This document shows positions 26,671 to 35,736 of a DNA stretch of 64,000 nt, piece by piece. Numbering within the stretch: the stretch's first letter is position 1; each line of letters begins with the position of its first letter. A model generated the notes under the pieces. It was given only the letters and a program-made list of their open reading frames with translations, did not search any database and was not told the DNA's origin. The stretch spans positions 992,001 through 1,056,000 of the forward strand of contig NZ_FPEI01000006.1 in assembly GCF_900117415.1 (NCBI RefSeq), given 5' to 3'. The translations under genes were made by a program, and so were the position numbers. Origin of the DNA: Hyphomicrobium sp. CS1BSMeth3 (lineage in GTDB: Bacteria; Pseudomonadota; Alphaproteobacteria; Rhizobiales; Hyphomicrobiaceae).

Positions 26671-27507
26671 TTACTTCTTCTGGGCTGGCGGCGCGGCCGG
26701 AGCAGGCCCCTTGCCGTCCTTGGCCGCTTCCGCCTGACGCTTGCGTGCCTCCTCGACGAGCTGCTGCTGGCGCTCGGCAATCTGCGTCATGAGAGCCTTG
26801 CGGGCCTCGGAATACTTCTCGTTGTCGATGGGCTGGCCTTCGAGCGCCTCGGTGAAGCCGGTCAGCGGCACTGGGAATGCCACGACCTGCCCCTGCGCAT
26901 TGATGGCGAGCACCATGAGACCAGCGCCGGACTTGAAGCCGTCGACGAGCTGCTTGGTGGCCTCGATCTCGGCCGTGCAGCCGGCCGGATGGCAGAGCGT
27001 ATAGTTGAACTTGATCGGCTCGAGCTTGCTGTCGTCGAACTTCTCGTTCTTCTGGATCTTGTCCCACAAGTCGGCATTGTAGATCGTGGCGCGCAGGCCG
27101 GGACCGATCGCCATACCGAGCGGCACCATGATCATCAGGTGCTGCTTCTCCTCGCCTTCGACCTGACGAAATGCCGCCGACACTAGGACGAGGCCCGTAT
27201 TGCCATCGAGCCGCTCATGATGCGTGAGGCAGATATTGCGCTGCTCGCGGGTCGGCTTGCCCTCTTTGTCGCGAAGTACGATCGGGGCCTTCTCGCACAG
27301 CTTGACCCACGCGCTCTGCGGCTTCTCGCCGGCCTGCGCTGCGGGCTGTTCCTTCTTCGCAGCAGGCGCTGCTTTCTTCTGATCCTTCTTTGGGGCCGGC
27401 TGCTGCGCCAGCGCTGCGCCCGTCGCCAGAGCGAGCGCGCAGGCGGCCACAGTCATGGCGCGTGCACTATTTGACAGCCACCCGAAAACCCGAGTCTTCT
27501 CGATCAT
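26671..27507 (-). CDS. Invasion-associated locus B (IalB) family protein
   Basis: A 278-residue exported protein of the IalB family, first described in Bartonella but widespread in free-living Rhizobiales, where its function is not known. A signal segment (MTVAACALALATGAALAQQ) lies near residues 17-36, then a Lys/Ala/Pro-rich spacer, then the IalB domain with WVKLCEK, RNICLTHHERL and LCHPAGCTAEIEA; the four Cys are typical. A Lys/Glu/Ala-rich tail closes the protein. The start at 27507 is the best ATG, although the signal could begin at the internal Met. Confidence 0.88.
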   Translation of the reverse strand: MIEKTRVFGWLSNSARAMTVAACALALATGAALAQQPAPKKDQKKAAPAAKKEQPAAQAGEKPQSAWVKLCEKAPIVLRDKEGKPTREQRNICLTHHERLDGNTGLVLVSAAFRQVEGEEKQHLMIMVPLGMAIGPGLRATIYNADLWDKIQKNEKFDDSKLEPIKFNYTLCHPAGCTAEIEATKQLVDGFKSGAGLMVLAINAQGQVVAFPVPLTGFTEALEGQPIDNEKYSEARKALMTQIAERQQQLVEEARKRQAEAAKDGKGPAPAAPPAQKK

Positions 27508-27840
27508 CGTTCTCGAACCCTCGTCTGCAGAGCGGCCACGTAGGCCGGAATCCCCTTGATCGTCGAGCCTCACCCGGGCTGACGACGACGTGCGGCGCAC
27601 CTGTTGGCGTCGCCCATCTCACCCATCGCCTGTTGCCCGGCACTAAGGGCCCGAATACGGCATTCCCGTGACGTGGTCTTGAGCTTGCGTCGTCGTGCAC
27701 AAGCGATGCCGGGTCTACCGTGGCGTTCCGGCAACTGCAGCGTTCAGTTTGGCCCGCCGACGAGGCCGGGCGGCGGCGCCAAGTTCAAGTCGTTCCAAGG
27801 AAAGGCGGCGCGAGACTTGATCCCGCCCCGATCGCCGTGC

Positions 27841-29706
27841 ATGTGTCGCGGCATGGGCTGGAGGGTAGCTGGAAGGCGGATCACGCGGACGCGGGCAACG
27901 CACCTCAGTGTCTGGACTGGGGCGTGTACGCTCCTTCTTGCGCTGCTCGCACTTATCGCGCTCGACGCTGGTCGAGCCTCGGCCGAGCCCCAGCACGGCA
28001 TTGCCATGCACGGTGCGCCGGCGCTGCCGGCGGACTTTTCTTATCTCCCCTATGTCAATCCGGATGCGCCCAAGGGCGGCCGGATCGTGCTCGGTCAGCA
28101 CGGCTCCTTCGACAGTCTGACGCCCTTCATCGTCCGGGGCGTCGCCGCGGCGGGTTTGCGCGACTACGTGTACGAGAGCCTGCTCGGGCGCTCGCTGGAC
28201 GAACCCTTCTCGCTGTACGGCCTCATTGCCAAGTCCATCGAGACGGACCGCGATCGCAGCTACATCGTCTTCAACATCGATCCGCGCGCGCGGTTCTCCG
28301 ACGGCCAGCCGGTAACGCCCGAGGACGTCCTCTTTTCCTGGGAGCAGCTCAAGGACAAAGGCCTGCCTTTCATGCGGGCCCACTACCGCACGGTCTCGAA
28401 AGCGACCATCCAGCCGGGAAATGCGGTCCGCTTCGATTTCGAGGGCCACGGCAATCGTGAAGCACCGCTGCTGCTCGGTCTCATGCCCATCCTGCCGAAG
28501 CACCGCTTCGATGCAGAGACCTTCGAGCAGACATCCCTCGAAGTTCCGATCGGGAGCGGTCCGTACATCGTGGGTTCGGTGGAAGCCGGGCGGTCGATCA
28601 CCTATCGCCGCAACCCCGAATGGTGGGGACGCGATCTGCCGATCAATCGCGGGCGCTTCAACTTCGACGAGGTGCGCTTCGACTACTACCGCGACGCGAC
28701 AGCGCTCTTCGAGGCCTTCAAGAGCGGGCAGATCTCGCTCCGGCCGGAGGAGGATCCAGCGCGCTGGGCCGAAGGCCGCGCGCTTCCCGCCGTAGCCGAG
28801 GGCCGAGTGAAGATCACCGAGTTCGATGTCGGCGTGCCAGCCGGCATGGCCGCATTCGCTTTCAATACGCGGCGCTGGCCCTTCAATGATGCGCGCGTGC
28901 GCCAAGCGTTGATCCAGATGTTCGATTTCGAATGGATCAATAGCAATCTCTATCACGGCGGGTTCACGCGCACCCAAAGCTACTTCGAGCGCTCGGCGCT
29001 CGCCTCGACGGGCCGGCCGGCCGATGCGCGTGAGCGAGCCCTGCTCGCGCCCTTTGCCGGGCTGATCAAGCCTGATGTGCTCGAGGGGACGTGGCGTCTG
29101 CCCGTCAGCGACGGCTCGGGCCATAACCGCGAGAACCTCTCGCGCGGCATTGCACTGCTCAAAGAAGCGGGCTTCTCCCTCCAGAAGGGGCGTATGCAGG
29201 CCGCGGAGGGGCGGCCGCTGAGCTTCGAGATCCTCGCGGCGACGCGCGCGCAGGAGCGCCTCATGCTGAGCTTCACCAATACGCTGAAGCGGATCGGCAT
29301 CGACGTGCGCGTCCGGCAGGTGGACAGCTCCCAGTACCAGGAGCGCCTCAGGACCTTCGATTTCGACATGATCCAGGCGCAGTGGTCGGCCTCGCTCTCG
29401 CCCGGCAACGAGCAGGTCAACCGCTGGGGAAGTGCCGCCGCCGATATCGAGCGCTCGCTCAACTATCCCGGTGTCAAAAACTCGGCCGTCGACGCCATGA
29501 TCGAGGCCCTGCTCAAGGCCGAGGAGCGGGAGGATTTCGAGGCGGCCGTGCGCGCGCTCGATCGCGCCCTCATCTCTGGCGATTACGTCATCCCGCTGTT
29601 TCATGCGCGACGCCAGTGGGTCGGCTATTGGTCGTACCTCGAGCCTGCGCCGCGCCCGACGCTCTTCGGCTTCAACGTCGATACGTGGTGGCACAAGCCG
29701 CAGTAA
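27841..29706 (+). CDS. ABC transporter peptide-binding protein (SBP family 5), orphan
   Basis: A periplasmic extracellular solute-binding protein of family 5, about 621 residues, resembling the YejA-like long oligopeptide binders. Signal sequence: a basic N-terminus then a hydrophobic core (LLLALLALIALDAGRASAEP). The mature part shows GGRIVLGQHGSFDSLTPF and YVYESLLGR, then FSDGQPVTPEDVLFSWE, the family signature. No permease or ATPase genes are adjacent, so the transporter partner must be elsewhere. The start is uncertain: ATG codons at 27841 and 27853 both lead into the signal peptide, neither has a clear Shine-Dalgarno sequence, and the frame stays open up to 27604. Confidence 0.85.
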   Translation: MCRGMGWRVAGRRITRTRATHLSVWTGACTLLLALLALIALDAGRASAEPQHGIAMHGAPALPADFSYLPYVNPDAPKGGRIVLGQHGSFDSLTPFIVRGVAAAGLRDYVYESLLGRSLDEPFSLYGLIAKSIETDRDRSYIVFNIDPRARFSDGQPVTPEDVLFSWEQLKDKGLPFMRAHYRTVSKATIQPGNAVRFDFEGHGNREAPLLLGLMPILPKHRFDAETFEQTSLEVPIGSGPYIVGSVEAGRSITYRRNPEWWGRDLPINRGRFNFDEVRFDYYRDATALFEAFKSGQISLRPEEDPARWAEGRALPAVAEGRVKITEFDVGVPAGMAAFAFNTRRWPFNDARVRQALIQMFDFEWINSNLYHGGFTRTQSYFERSALASTGRPADARERALLAPFAGLIKPDVLEGTWRLPVSDGSGHNRENLSRGIALLKEAGFSLQKGRMQAAEGRPLSFEILAATRAQERLMLSFTNTLKRIGIDVRVRQVDSSQYQERLRTFDFDMIQAQWSASLSPGNEQVNRWGSAAADIERSLNYPGVKNSAVDAMIEALLKAEEREDFEAAVRALDRALISGDYVIPLFHARRQWVGYWSYLEPAPRPTLFGFNVDTWWHKPQ

Positions 29707-29858
29707 TCCCTGCTCCGACTGCCTTCCAGCAAAGCTCTGCCGACGTCCCAAGTTGTGCGCCACGTCGCGCTCCTCGCTGGGCCTTAACGCGCGCGCACAA
29801 TCAGGTATCATCGCCGCAGACCTGAAAGGCGACAGAAACTCATCGCGGAGGAAGCGAC

Positions 29859-30833
29859 ATGATGAAGGCCGTGGTTGTCGGCACGTCCGGCGTCGAGGTG
29901 CGCGAAGTGCCGAAGCCCACGCCGGGACCGACGCAGGTGCTGGTGCGGGTGCAGGCTAGCGGGCTCAATCGCGCGGATTTGATCATGGCCTCGGGCCGAC
30001 CGCATGGTGCGCATGGCGGCGCCGGCGCCATTCTCGGCCTCGAGTTCGCCGGCGAGGTCACGGAGGTCGGCAGCCAGGTGAGCGGCATCAAGGCGGGCGA
30101 CCGCGTCATGTGCTCCGGCAATGCGGGCTACGCCGAATACGCGGTGTCGGACTACGGCCGCGTCACCAAGATCCCCGCGAACAACATGACCTTTACGCAG
30201 GCGGCGACACTGCCTGTGGCGCTGCAGACCATGCACAATGCCGTCGTGACCGCAGGGCGCCTCAAGAAGGGCGAAAGCATCCTGATCCAGGGCGCGAGCT
30301 CGGGCGTCGGGCTCATGGGCATGCAGATTGCCAAGCACATGGGGGCGAGCCTCGTGCTCGGCTCATCGACGAACGCGGGCCGCCGCGCGCGTCTCAAGGA
30401 GTTCGGCGCCGACGTCGCCATCGACACGACAGACCCGACATGGCCTGATACGGTCATCAAGGCGACCGACGGCAAGGGCGTCGACGTCATTGTCGATCAG
30501 ATCTCGGCGCCCGTCGCCAACGGCAATCTCAAGGCGGCCAAGGTGCTCGGCCGCATTGTCAATGTCGGCCGGCTCGGCGGCTTCACCGGCGAGTTCGACT
30601 TCGACCTCCATGCCATGAAGCGCATCGACTATATCGGCGTGACGTTCCGGACCCGCTCCGTCGAGGAAGTGCGCGAGATCAACCGTCTCATGCGCGTCGA
30701 TCTCTGGGATGCGGTCGAGTCCGGGAAGCTCGCGCTCCCGATCGACAAGACCTATCCGCTCGACAAGGCGGCCGAGGCGCTCGCCCACATGAAGGCGAAC
30801 GAGCACTTCGGCAAGATCGTGCTGACGCAATAG
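29859..30833 (+). CDS. Zinc-independent quinone oxidoreductase-like MDR dehydrogenase
   Basis: A 324-residue medium-chain reductase of the NADPH:quinone oxidoreductase class. An N-terminal GroES-like domain contains SGLNRADLIMASGRP (the usual N-R-x-D in place of zinc ligands). The Rossmann fold has GASSGVGLMGMQIAK (near residues 148-162). The structural zinc Cys cluster is missing, as in this subclass. GGAGGAAG precedes the ATG. The natural substrate is unknown. An MBL hydrolase follows 15 bp later, likely co-transcribed. Confidence 0.88.
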   Translation: MMKAVVVGTSGVEVREVPKPTPGPTQVLVRVQASGLNRADLIMASGRPHGAHGGAGAILGLEFAGEVTEVGSQVSGIKAGDRVMCSGNAGYAEYAVSDYGRVTKIPANNMTFTQAATLPVALQTMHNAVVTAGRLKKGESILIQGASSGVGLMGMQIAKHMGASLVLGSSTNAGRRARLKEFGADVAIDTTDPTWPDTVIKATDGKGVDVIVDQISAPVANGNLKAAKVLGRIVNVGRLGGFTGEFDFDLHAMKRIDYIGVTFRTRSVEEVREINRLMRVDLWDAVESGKLALPIDKTYPLDKAAEALAHMKANEHFGKIVLTQ

Positions 30834-30848
30834 GGCGGGCGGAGTGTC

Positions 30849-31604
30849 ATGAAGTTCGGGAGCTACAACCTCGACATTCTCATCACTGGTTACCCCGGAA
30901 AATCCGTCTGTCATGGCAGCCTCGGCTGGAGCACGATCGCGCTTCTGCGCGGCGAGGGCCGTGTCGCGCTCGTCGATGTCGGGTCGTTCAACCAGCGTTC
31001 GCTCATCCAGAAGCAACTCGCCACGCATGGGCTTGGTCCGGCTGACGTGACGGACGTCATTCTGACCCATTCGCATCATGACCACTCGGTGAACTGGGTC
31101 ATGTTTCCGAAGGCGCGCGTGCACATCGGCGCGGGCGAGCTCGAGTGGTCCTTGAAAGAGCCCTTCGGCACTGGGCCGGTGCCTGAACTGTACGTGCGCG
31201 AGCTCGCGGGCTCACCGCAGCTCGTGCGCGTCACACCCGGCAGCGAGGTCCTGCCGAGGATCGTGAGCCACCACGCCCCAGGTCATACGCCGGGACATCT
31301 CATCTTCACGATCGAGGGCGCCGAGCGCGACGTCATCTTCACCGGCGATGCGGCCAAAAACCGTGTCGAGCTGACGACCCTCGAAGCGGACATGACCTAC
31401 GATCCTGCCGTCACGCGCGCCTCGATCGAGCTCATGTGGAAGCTCTGGCAGAAGAAGCCCAACACGCTTCTCGTTCCTGGGCACGACGTCCCGATGGTGC
31501 TGAGGGACGGAAAGCCGACGTACATCGGCAAGCGCGAAGCCGCCATCACGGCGTGGTTCGGCGATACGCTGGAGCAGACGACGCTGATCTCGCTCGTCAC
31601 GTGA
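30849..31604 (+). CDS. Metallo-beta-lactamase fold hydrolase
   Basis: A 251-residue MBL-fold enzyme. The metal motif HSHHDH (residues 74-79) gives the dinuclear site; further ligands are His in HHAPGHTPGH near 145, Asp in FTGDAAKN near 165 and His in VPGHDVPM near 211. Small stand-alone members of this superfamily hydrolyse thioesters, lactones or similar compounds; the substrate is not deducible. It is likely in one unit with the upstream oxidoreductase. A family 2 repeat starts 16 bp after its stop. Confidence 0.86.
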   Translation: MKFGSYNLDILITGYPGKSVCHGSLGWSTIALLRGEGRVALVDVGSFNQRSLIQKQLATHGLGPADVTDVILTHSHHDHSVNWVMFPKARVHIGAGELEWSLKEPFGTGPVPELYVRELAGSPQLVRVTPGSEVLPRIVSHHAPGHTPGHLIFTIEGAERDVIFTGDAAKNRVELTTLEADMTYDPAVTRASIELMWKLWQKKPNTLLVPGHDVPMVLRDGKPTYIGKREAAITAWFGDTLEQTTLISLVT

Positions 31605-31619
31605 TCGGTCGCGTCTTTG

Positions 31620-31741
31620 CTTCTCCTTCTCCCCGTTCTTACGGGGAGAAGGTCGGGATGAGGGGCGGGAGCTTGTGCGACGTTAGCGTATGCCGCCGCC
31701 CCCCCCCCTAACCCTCTCCCCGCAAGCGGGGAGAGGGGACT
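31620..31741 (+). repeat. Family 2 repeat, R2 module only
   Basis: Two dyads, TTCTCCCCGTTCTTACGGGG and CTCTCCCCGCAAGCGGGGAG, flank an inverted GAGGGGCGGG region and a run of nine C (31702-31710). It sits between the convergent MBL and hypothetical genes. Confidence 0.85.
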
Positions 31742-31747
31742 AAAGGC

Positions 31748-32452
31748 TTATTCTTTCGCCGCAGCCGTCGGCCCACCCTGCGTCGAGCGCCAGTCCTTCG
31801 CGTAGAGCGGCAGCGTGCCGTTGTTGAAGGCGCGCGCATCGTAGAAGCGCAGCTCGCGCTCGAAGCTCACCGAAACCGGCCCCGATGACAGCCACTTGTC
31901 GACGACGCCGAGATCATCGGCCACTGCCTGCTCCAGCGTCAGCTTGAATCCGTAGGGGCCCGTCTTCTCAATGATCTGCGCTGGCTTCTGGTCATCGCCG
32001 CGCGTGTAGAAGAGCACGGTTTCCGTTCGGGAGGCGCGGCCCGCGAGCGAGAGCGGCGCAAAGGGCTGGTAGGCCTGGGCGCGCGTCCTCTCCATGGTCC
32101 AGCGGCCGAAGTCCGCTGCATAGAAAAGTTTCGTCTGGCTCGTGCGCGGGTCCGTGACCGCAAGCTCCATGGAGAGGACCGTGCCCGTGCGCGCGCCTTC
32201 GTTGGCGAACGTCACCGGGATCGCGATGACCTCGAAATTCGAGTTGTTGTACGGCGCCGAGAACTGAATGACCGGCGGCACGAAAATGCGCACGTCCGGC
32301 TGTTTCAGCGAGGTCTCCCAGAGGCTGTAGGCGGAGAATGCCAGTGCAACGAGCGCAACCAGCGTCGCGACCTTCCCACCCTCGCGCTTGACCACCGTAC
32401 CGACGGCAACGTCGCCCGCCTCGCTCTGGATGCGCCGTGCCATCAGTGCCAT
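31748..32452 (-). CDS. Hypothetical protein with one N-terminal membrane helix
   Basis: I do not recognise a named family. From the ATG at 32452 the protein has 234 residues. A cytoplasmic start (MALMARRIQSEAGDVAVGTV) is followed by one hydrophobic helix (about residues 27-45, VATLVALVALAFSAYSLW), then a beta-rich extracytoplasmic domain with FVPPVIQFSAPYNNSNFEV and repeated short strands. AGGGGA is six bases upstream of 32452; an in-frame ATG at 32512 is less likely. No partner gene is obvious; it converges on the MBL gene. Confidence 0.7.
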   Translation of the reverse strand: MALMARRIQSEAGDVAVGTVVKREGGKVATLVALVALAFSAYSLWETSLKQPDVRIFVPPVIQFSAPYNNSNFEVIAIPVTFANEGARTGTVLSMELAVTDPRTSQTKLFYAADFGRWTMERTRAQAYQPFAPLSLAGRASRTETVLFYTRGDDQKPAQIIEKTGPYGFKLTLEQAVADDLGVVDKWLSSGPVSVSFERELRFYDARAFNNGTLPLYAKDWRSTQGGPTAAAKE

Positions 32453-32672
32453 GCCTGTCCCCTGCCCCAATATCCCGTGCGCGGAACATGGGACAGCAAA
32501 TTGGGCAGGCATGAGGCGCTGGGCCGGGCATCCGCCGAGCCGCTCTGCCGGCGGTCGCCGTCATGGTTTCGCGTTCGTTACTTGCGGGCGAGCCCCTGGC
32601 CGCAATGACCTTCGCTCGAAATTAACTCGACTTGCTTAAACTGGAAAACCAAGACGATCTCAGCGGGGTGCC

Positions 32673-33614
32673 ATGCTGATCGACTATTTCACCGGCCGCG
32701 CGGTCGCCTGGACAGGAATGATCAGCAAGCCGCACATGATCGCGGTCATCGGCTTTCTCTGCGCGCTGCTCGTCATCGATCTCGCCCTGCGCGGATGGCG
32801 CCTCTCATGGTCGCGACGCGCAGTCATGGGTGTCTTCGCCACGCTGACCATCTTCCACGTCAACTTTCTGCTTGTGCCCCTCATCTGGCTGCTCTCCGAG
32901 AAGATCAAGGCACTCTATGCGCTCGCCGGGATCCCAAGCATCCCGACAGAGTTCTGGGGCCACGCACCGACGTGGTTCATGGTCATTCTCGCCCTCTTCG
33001 CATACGACTTCGCGAACTACTGGAACCATCGACTGCTGCACATGCGCCTGCTCTGGCCGGTGCACGCGATCCACCACTCCGACCCCGATGTGAACGGGCT
33101 CACGGCGTATCGCATTCACCTGTTCGAAGGCTTGGTGATGTGGGTCTCCTTCACGCTCATGCTGACGTGGCTCGGCCTGCCGAGCGACGCGATCGGGATC
33201 AGCGCCGCGTTGCTTGCCCTGCACAACATCTACGTCCACGTGAACGTCGATTGGGATCACGGACCGCTCCGGCTCCTGGTGGCCTCGCCGCGTTTCCATC
33301 GCTGGCATCACGCGGACGTGCCGGAGGCTTACGGCAAGAACCTCGCCAATTTCTGCCCGCTCTTTGACGTCATGTTCGGCACCTACTACAACCCCGGCAA
33401 ATGCGAGGAGCGCGTGGGGGCGACCGGCGTTCCCGAGAACGACGTCGTGAAGCTTCTGCTCTATCCGCTCAAGGAGTGGGCGCGCATGCTGCTCGGCGGC
33501 CTATCCAGCCTTTCTCGGCGCTTTGCTGCCGAGGCACAGAGTCAGACCTCGGAAGGCCATCTCGAGGATGCGCCGGCGTCCGCCTCGCATTTCAATCCCT
33601 CGCGAAGCGCCTGA
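32673..33614 (+). CDS. Fatty acid hydroxylase / sterol desaturase family protein
   Basis: A 313-residue integral membrane di-iron oxygenase. Three histidine boxes are present: NHRLLH (His119, His123), HAIHH (His131, 134, 135) and HRWHH near residue 217, giving the eight-His pattern of the fatty acid hydroxylase superfamily. Four or more membrane helices surround them. Bacterial members hydroxylate or desaturate lipids such as carotenoids, ornithine lipids or hopanoids; the lipid here is unknown. The C-terminal 40 residues are Ser/Ala-rich. A strong hairpin follows the stop codon. Confidence 0.88.
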   Translation: MLIDYFTGRAVAWTGMISKPHMIAVIGFLCALLVIDLALRGWRLSWSRRAVMGVFATLTIFHVNFLLVPLIWLLSEKIKALYALAGIPSIPTEFWGHAPTWFMVILALFAYDFANYWNHRLLHMRLLWPVHAIHHSDPDVNGLTAYRIHLFEGLVMWVSFTLMLTWLGLPSDAIGISAALLALHNIYVHVNVDWDHGPLRLLVASPRFHRWHHADVPEAYGKNLANFCPLFDVMFGTYYNPGKCEERVGATGVPENDVVKLLLYPLKEWARMLLGGLSSLSRRFAAEAQSQTSEGHLEDAPASASHFNPSRSA

Positions 33615-33634
33615 GTTCGTAGGCGTGGCATCCT

Positions 33635-33662
33635 TTGGCTGAGGCTCGCATGCCTCAGCCAA
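33635..33662. terminator. Strong hairpin between convergent genes
   Basis: Perfect 11-bp inverted repeat TTGGCTGAGGC / GCCTCAGCCAA with a 6-base loop. It is 20 bases after the hydroxylase stop and 20 bases after the stop of the opposing 72-codon gene. No long T-tract follows on either side. Confidence 0.55.
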
Positions 33663-33681
33663 TACGCGGCGTGAGCGCACG

Positions 33682-33900
33682 TCACCAGCGGGGGATGCGA
33701 ATGGGGCCGTTGATTCCGATAATGAATGTACCCGGGCCGTCGGCGTCGCGCCCGACGACGACATCGCCACAGGTGGGCTGGCGGAATACAATTGGGCCTC
33801 TCAAGACATCCAAGGCACTCGCAAGACCAGCACCGCTGGCGGCACAGATCTCGTCGGCGCGGAGCGGACGAATTTCAGCGCGATTGTCACTGTCGGTCAT
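33682..33900 (-). CDS. Small peptide with a double-glycine-like leader (72 residues)
   Basis: A small ORF with a good Shine-Dalgarno sequence (GGAG eight bases before the ATG). Residues 13-24 read LRADEICAASGA. This resembles the leader motif of double-glycine-processed peptides (L-x-x-D/E-E-L/I-x-x-V/A-S-G-G/A), so cleavage would be expected after residue 24. The remaining 48 residues contain five or more Gly, one Cys (44) and an Ile/Gly/Pro-rich end (FIIGINGPIRIPRW). I do not recognise a named family. No peptidase-containing ABC transporter or modification enzyme is nearby. Two CCATGG sites 5 bp apart lie just upstream. It could be a bacteriocin-like or signalling peptide, or a small protein whose leader resemblance is accidental. 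Confidence 0.6.
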   Translation of the reverse strand: MTDSDNRAEIRPLRADEICAASGAGLASALDVLRGPIVFRQPTCGDVVVGRDADGPGTFIIGINGPIRIPRW

Positions 33901-34163
33901 TTCCGTTCTCCCGGATCAGAAGCAGGCCACCATGGTCTACCCATGGCACTCTCCTATCGCGACTACGACCGTGCGCGCTGTTTCGTGCGGAACATGATGC
34001 AGCACTTTCTGCCGAGGTCGACCGGGCGAAGCGTTTTCAGGTCTGAATCTGAGGGTCGCGACGGCGGCCTCTCCATGCGCTAGATTGGCCGAGGCGCGTC
34101 GCGCGCGATCGCGTCGCGCCTCGGCGCCCACTCGGCCACGTCGACAAGAAGCAGGAAGCAACA
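33901..34163. other. Intergenic region upstream of the DHCW cupin gene
   Basis: Spacer between the divergent 72-codon gene and the cupin gene. It holds two CCATGG sites (33930-33946) and a 10-bp inverted repeat CCGAGGCGCG (34089-34098) / CGCGCCTCGG (34115-34124) about 40 bases before the cupin start, which could be a leader hairpin. I see no gene here. Confidence 0.5.
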
Positions 34164-34496
34164 ATGGAACTGCCCACTCTTCCCTTCACCATTACGGATT
34201 GGAGCGCGGTTCCCGCGGAAGATCACGCCGGAGAAACGGGCAAAGCCATCTGGCGCACGTTCATGATGGGTAATGTGCGCGTCCGCCAAGTGGAATACAC
34301 GCCCGGCTATCTCGCCGATCACTGGTGCGACCGCGGGCACATCCTCTACGTGCTCGAAGGTGAGCTCGAGACTGAGCTGCGCGACGGCCGCCGCTTCGTT
34401 CTTCGCCCCGGCATGAGCTACCAGGTGTCGAACTTCGGCGATGCGGCGCATCGCTCCTACACGAAGACCGGCGCGAAGCTGTTTATTGTGGACTAG
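34164..34496 (+). CDS. DHCW-motif cupin fold protein
   Basis: A 110-residue single-domain cupin. The characteristic block DHWCDRGHILYVLEGELETEL (from about residue 53) gives the family its name, followed by a Gly-rich turn and RPGMSYQVSNFGDAAHRS with the last His. These small proteins are found in many Proteobacteria and have no established reaction. AGGAAG is well placed before the ATG. It stands alone. Confidence 0.82.
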   Translation: MELPTLPFTITDWSAVPAEDHAGETGKAIWRTFMMGNVRVRQVEYTPGYLADHWCDRGHILYVLEGELETELRDGRRFVLRPGMSYQVSNFGDAAHRSYTKTGAKLFIVD

Positions 34497-34601
34497 GCGT
34501 GTGAGCGCGCTTCTGCGACTGATCTGGCCGACGGGTTTCCGGGGACGCCGTCGCGTATTCCGCGCCTACGCTTCATCGAGGACAGCGGGCTTTGCGCGAG
34601 C

Positions 34602-35027
34602 CTAGCGAATGCGTCCCGTGATGCACCCGGAGGCCGGCTCGAACGCCCATCGCGTATTCGGAGAGCTGGACGAGAGGCGCGCCACGCGGTGGGCATCGTG
34701 GAATTTGGCGCAGATCGAATAATCTTCTTCGCTCTTCCGCGTGTATTTGTAGGGTTCACCGGTCTCATCGTCGAGGAACGCCGGCGGCTGCAGGTTGCGC
34801 GCCCCACAATAGGATCGCAGGCTTTCCGTGGTCAGCGCGACGGGGAGAACTGTAGTCTTGTCGGATGTGCAGAGCAGCGTTCCGGCGAGCATTGCGAGTT
34901 CCTGATAACGGCGATCGTCGAATGTCCGGCGCCGCGCCTCAGAGGGGCTGCCGACGACGTAGGCTCCAGCGATCACAGCAAGCAATGTCGCACCGACGGC
35001 CGCAATCATGAAAGCTCTAGTGCTCAT
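34602..35027 (-). CDS. Hypothetical exported or membrane-anchored protein
   Basis: A 141-residue protein with an N-terminal hydrophobic segment (residues 6-27, MIAAVGATLLAVIAGAYVVG) that could be an anchor or uncleaved signal. The rest is soluble and contains three Cys (CTSD, SYCGARN, SICAKFH) and a final GCITGRIR. I do not recognise the family. Its first codons overlap the end of the upstream DUF5671 gene by 11 bases, so the two are almost surely one transcript. Confidence 0.7.
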   Translation of the reverse strand: MSTRAFMIAAVGATLLAVIAGAYVVGSPSEARRRTFDDRRYQELAMLAGTLLCTSDKTTVLPVALTTESLRSYCGARNLQPPAFLDDETGEPYKYTRKSEEDYSICAKFHDAHRVARLSSSSPNTRWAFEPASGCITGRIR

Positions 35028-35658
35028 CTCTAAAATCCTCGAGGCCGCGCAGATAGAAGACGAAGATGCCCGCCGAGACCAACGCGACGGTTGCGGCCTT
35101 CAGGATGAAACGAAGAGTAATCTCCCCCTTCAGGAAACTGTAGATGACGTAAACGGCGACGCCGAGAAAGCTGAGCGCCGACACGAACAACGCGAGATAG
35201 GTCAGCCAATTCCTGACGAGCGACCTCTGGTGGCCGGCGTCCTGCGCGATCTTTCGATCGGTGTAGAGTGTCATTGCGACGAACGCGGGCACCGAAACAA
35301 CGAGCGACGCTATTCCCCAGCGGATCTGGTCAGCCGATTGCCGCTCCACGTATGCGTAGTCGACCGGATCGGGGAGCACGAGATTGAGGATCGAGAAGAT
35401 CAGCCAAATGAGCTGCCAGGCCGAAATGCCGAGGGCCGTGAATAGGAGCAGATAGACGAATGCGTCGCGCGCCGTCAGACGGAGGCGTGGTCGTGGGACT
35501 GGTGGGATGAACGGCACATCGGAATAGGCAGCGAGGGCTGAGTCGGCCTCTTTCGATGACCAGCCGCTGGCTTGCAGCACAGACTGGATCTCAGCTCGCG
35601 ATTTTCCTGCAAGCAGTGCCTCGCGGACGAATTGAACCAGAGGATCTTTGGCGTCCAT
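35017..35658 (-). CDS. DUF5671-type membrane protein
   Basis: A 213-residue protein. The first 50 residues form a small UBA-like helical unit (VQFVREALLAGKSRAEIQSV, then ASGW) followed by a Pro-rich linker. Then come four membrane helices (about 65-90, 110-130, 145-170, 180-200), with QIRWGIASLVVSVPAFVAM typical of DUF5671 proteins. The role of this family is not known. First gene of a two-gene unit with the Cys-containing protein downstream. Confidence 0.75.
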   Translation of the reverse strand: MDAKDPLVQFVREALLAGKSRAEIQSVLQASGWSSKEADSALAAYSDVPFIPPVPRPRLRLTARDAFVYLLLFTALGISAWQLIWLIFSILNLVLPDPVDYAYVERQSADQIRWGIASLVVSVPAFVAMTLYTDRKIAQDAGHQRSLVRNWLTYLALFVSALSFLGVAVYVIYSFLKGEITLRFILKAATVALVSAGIFVFYLRGLEDFRDEH

Positions 35659-35736
35659 TTGGCCTCCGCTTGCTGTGATTGGATCTGTGGCGCGTTCCGT
35701 CAGAGCCGCGAGCCTAGCGTCCGATCCGACGTTTCA

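Noticed and set aside
27715-29811. 698-codon open frame on the minus strand
   Set aside because: Antisense to the SBP family 5 gene; composition of a shadow frame.
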